A DNA stretch of 32,248 nt, taken from NCBI GenBank assembly GCA_937890745.1, contig CALADH010000082.1:1-32248 (forward strand), read 5' to 3'. The notes under the pieces are model-generated. The model saw only the letters and a list, made by a program, of their open reading frames with translations, did no database searches and was not told the DNA's origin. Below are positions 32,191 through 32,248 of this stretch, piece by piece (the first letter of the stretch is position 1; the number at the start of each line of letters is the position of its first letter). Source of the DNA: Scybalocola_A sp900557175 (GTDB taxonomy: Bacteria > Bacillota > Clostridia > Lachnospirales > Lachnospiraceae). Made by a program: the position numbers and the translations under genes.

Positions 32191-32248
32191 ATATATATTT
32201 CACTTACTGGTAATTCAGATAACAAAGATGTCTATATCAAACGCTCAT
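32191..32248 (+). mobile_element. IS1634-like transposase, 5' end only
   Basis: The frame reads IYISLTGNSDNKDVYIKRS and continues past the window. It resembles the start of IS1634-family (IS4-like DDE) transposases, which often begin M-Y-V-S-L-T-G with N-K-D-V-Y-I soon after. No ATG is present where expected: the codon 9 bases after AAAGGAG is ATA. An in-frame TTG at 32182 directly touches the ribosome site. The gene may start at a rare codon or be inactive. The left end of the element probably lies near 32040-32050, where the recombinase frame breaks. Confidence 0.6.

Noticed and set aside
1..32248. CRISPR arrays, tRNA, rRNA genes, phage genes
   Set aside because: I looked for regularly spaced repeats, cloverleaf-like segments and phage structural or lysis genes and saw none. 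The only tandem repeat is coding.

Overview
The window looks like a chromosomal stretch of a Gram-positive gut Clostridium relative, most likely Lachnospiraceae. The reasons are a moderately AT-rich composition, strong AGGAGG-type ribosome sites, a Clostridia-type Tad locus (Flp1 pilin, DUF5702 and DUF6382-FHA proteins), GHKL/LytTR signalling, and GH3 beta-glucosidases of the kind common in that family. This placement is inference; there is no rRNA or tRNA in the window to confirm it.

Layout from left to right. (1) 167-5624, plus strand: a four-gene MacAB-like exporter operon with two different membrane-fusion proteins flanking one ATPase, then an FtsX/MacB-type permease, closed by a terminator. 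(2) 5844-11880, minus strand: a three-gene operon of a membrane-anchored, domain-permuted GH3 enzyme, a cytoplasmic GH3 enzyme and a GtrA-like membrane protein, ending at a bidirectional terminator. (3) 12087-14104, minus strand: a LytTR response regulator and GHKL histidine kinase pair just upstream of the GH3 operon. (4) 14105-14448: a non-coding stretch of nested inverted repeats; part of it recurs at 15978-16034. (5) 14449-19231, minus strand: an NCS2 nucleobase permease, glucose-6-phosphate isomerase, an unrecognised membrane protein and MTA/SAH nucleosidase. (6) 19413-21986, plus strand: a TSCPD protein, MurG and a HIT protein, then a soluble histidine kinase without a sensor domain. (7) 21937-31705, minus strand: a compact 11-gene Tad-like pilus/secretion operon. 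It encodes two A24 prepilin peptidases, TadZ-like, TadA, TadB and TadC proteins, a 53-residue Flp1 pilin, a DUF5702 protein, two TadE-like pseudopilins and an FHA protein. (8) 31706-32248: mobile-element debris. It holds a 41-codon 3' remnant that looks like a serine recombinase, interrupted by the left end of an IS1634-like insertion sequence that runs off the window.

How the parts fit. The Tad genes overlap or abut with very short gaps and are probably one transcript. Its best promoter (TAGACA-17-TATAAT) lies next to the element remnant. The GH3-GH3-GtrA group pairs an enzyme acting outside the cell with one acting inside it, next to a two-component system that could control them; that link rests on position only. 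The places most worth a second look are the GH3/GtrA operon, the unusual parts of the Tad locus, the duplicated insert in the second fusion protein, the structured repeat, and the hairpin at the start of the insertion sequence.
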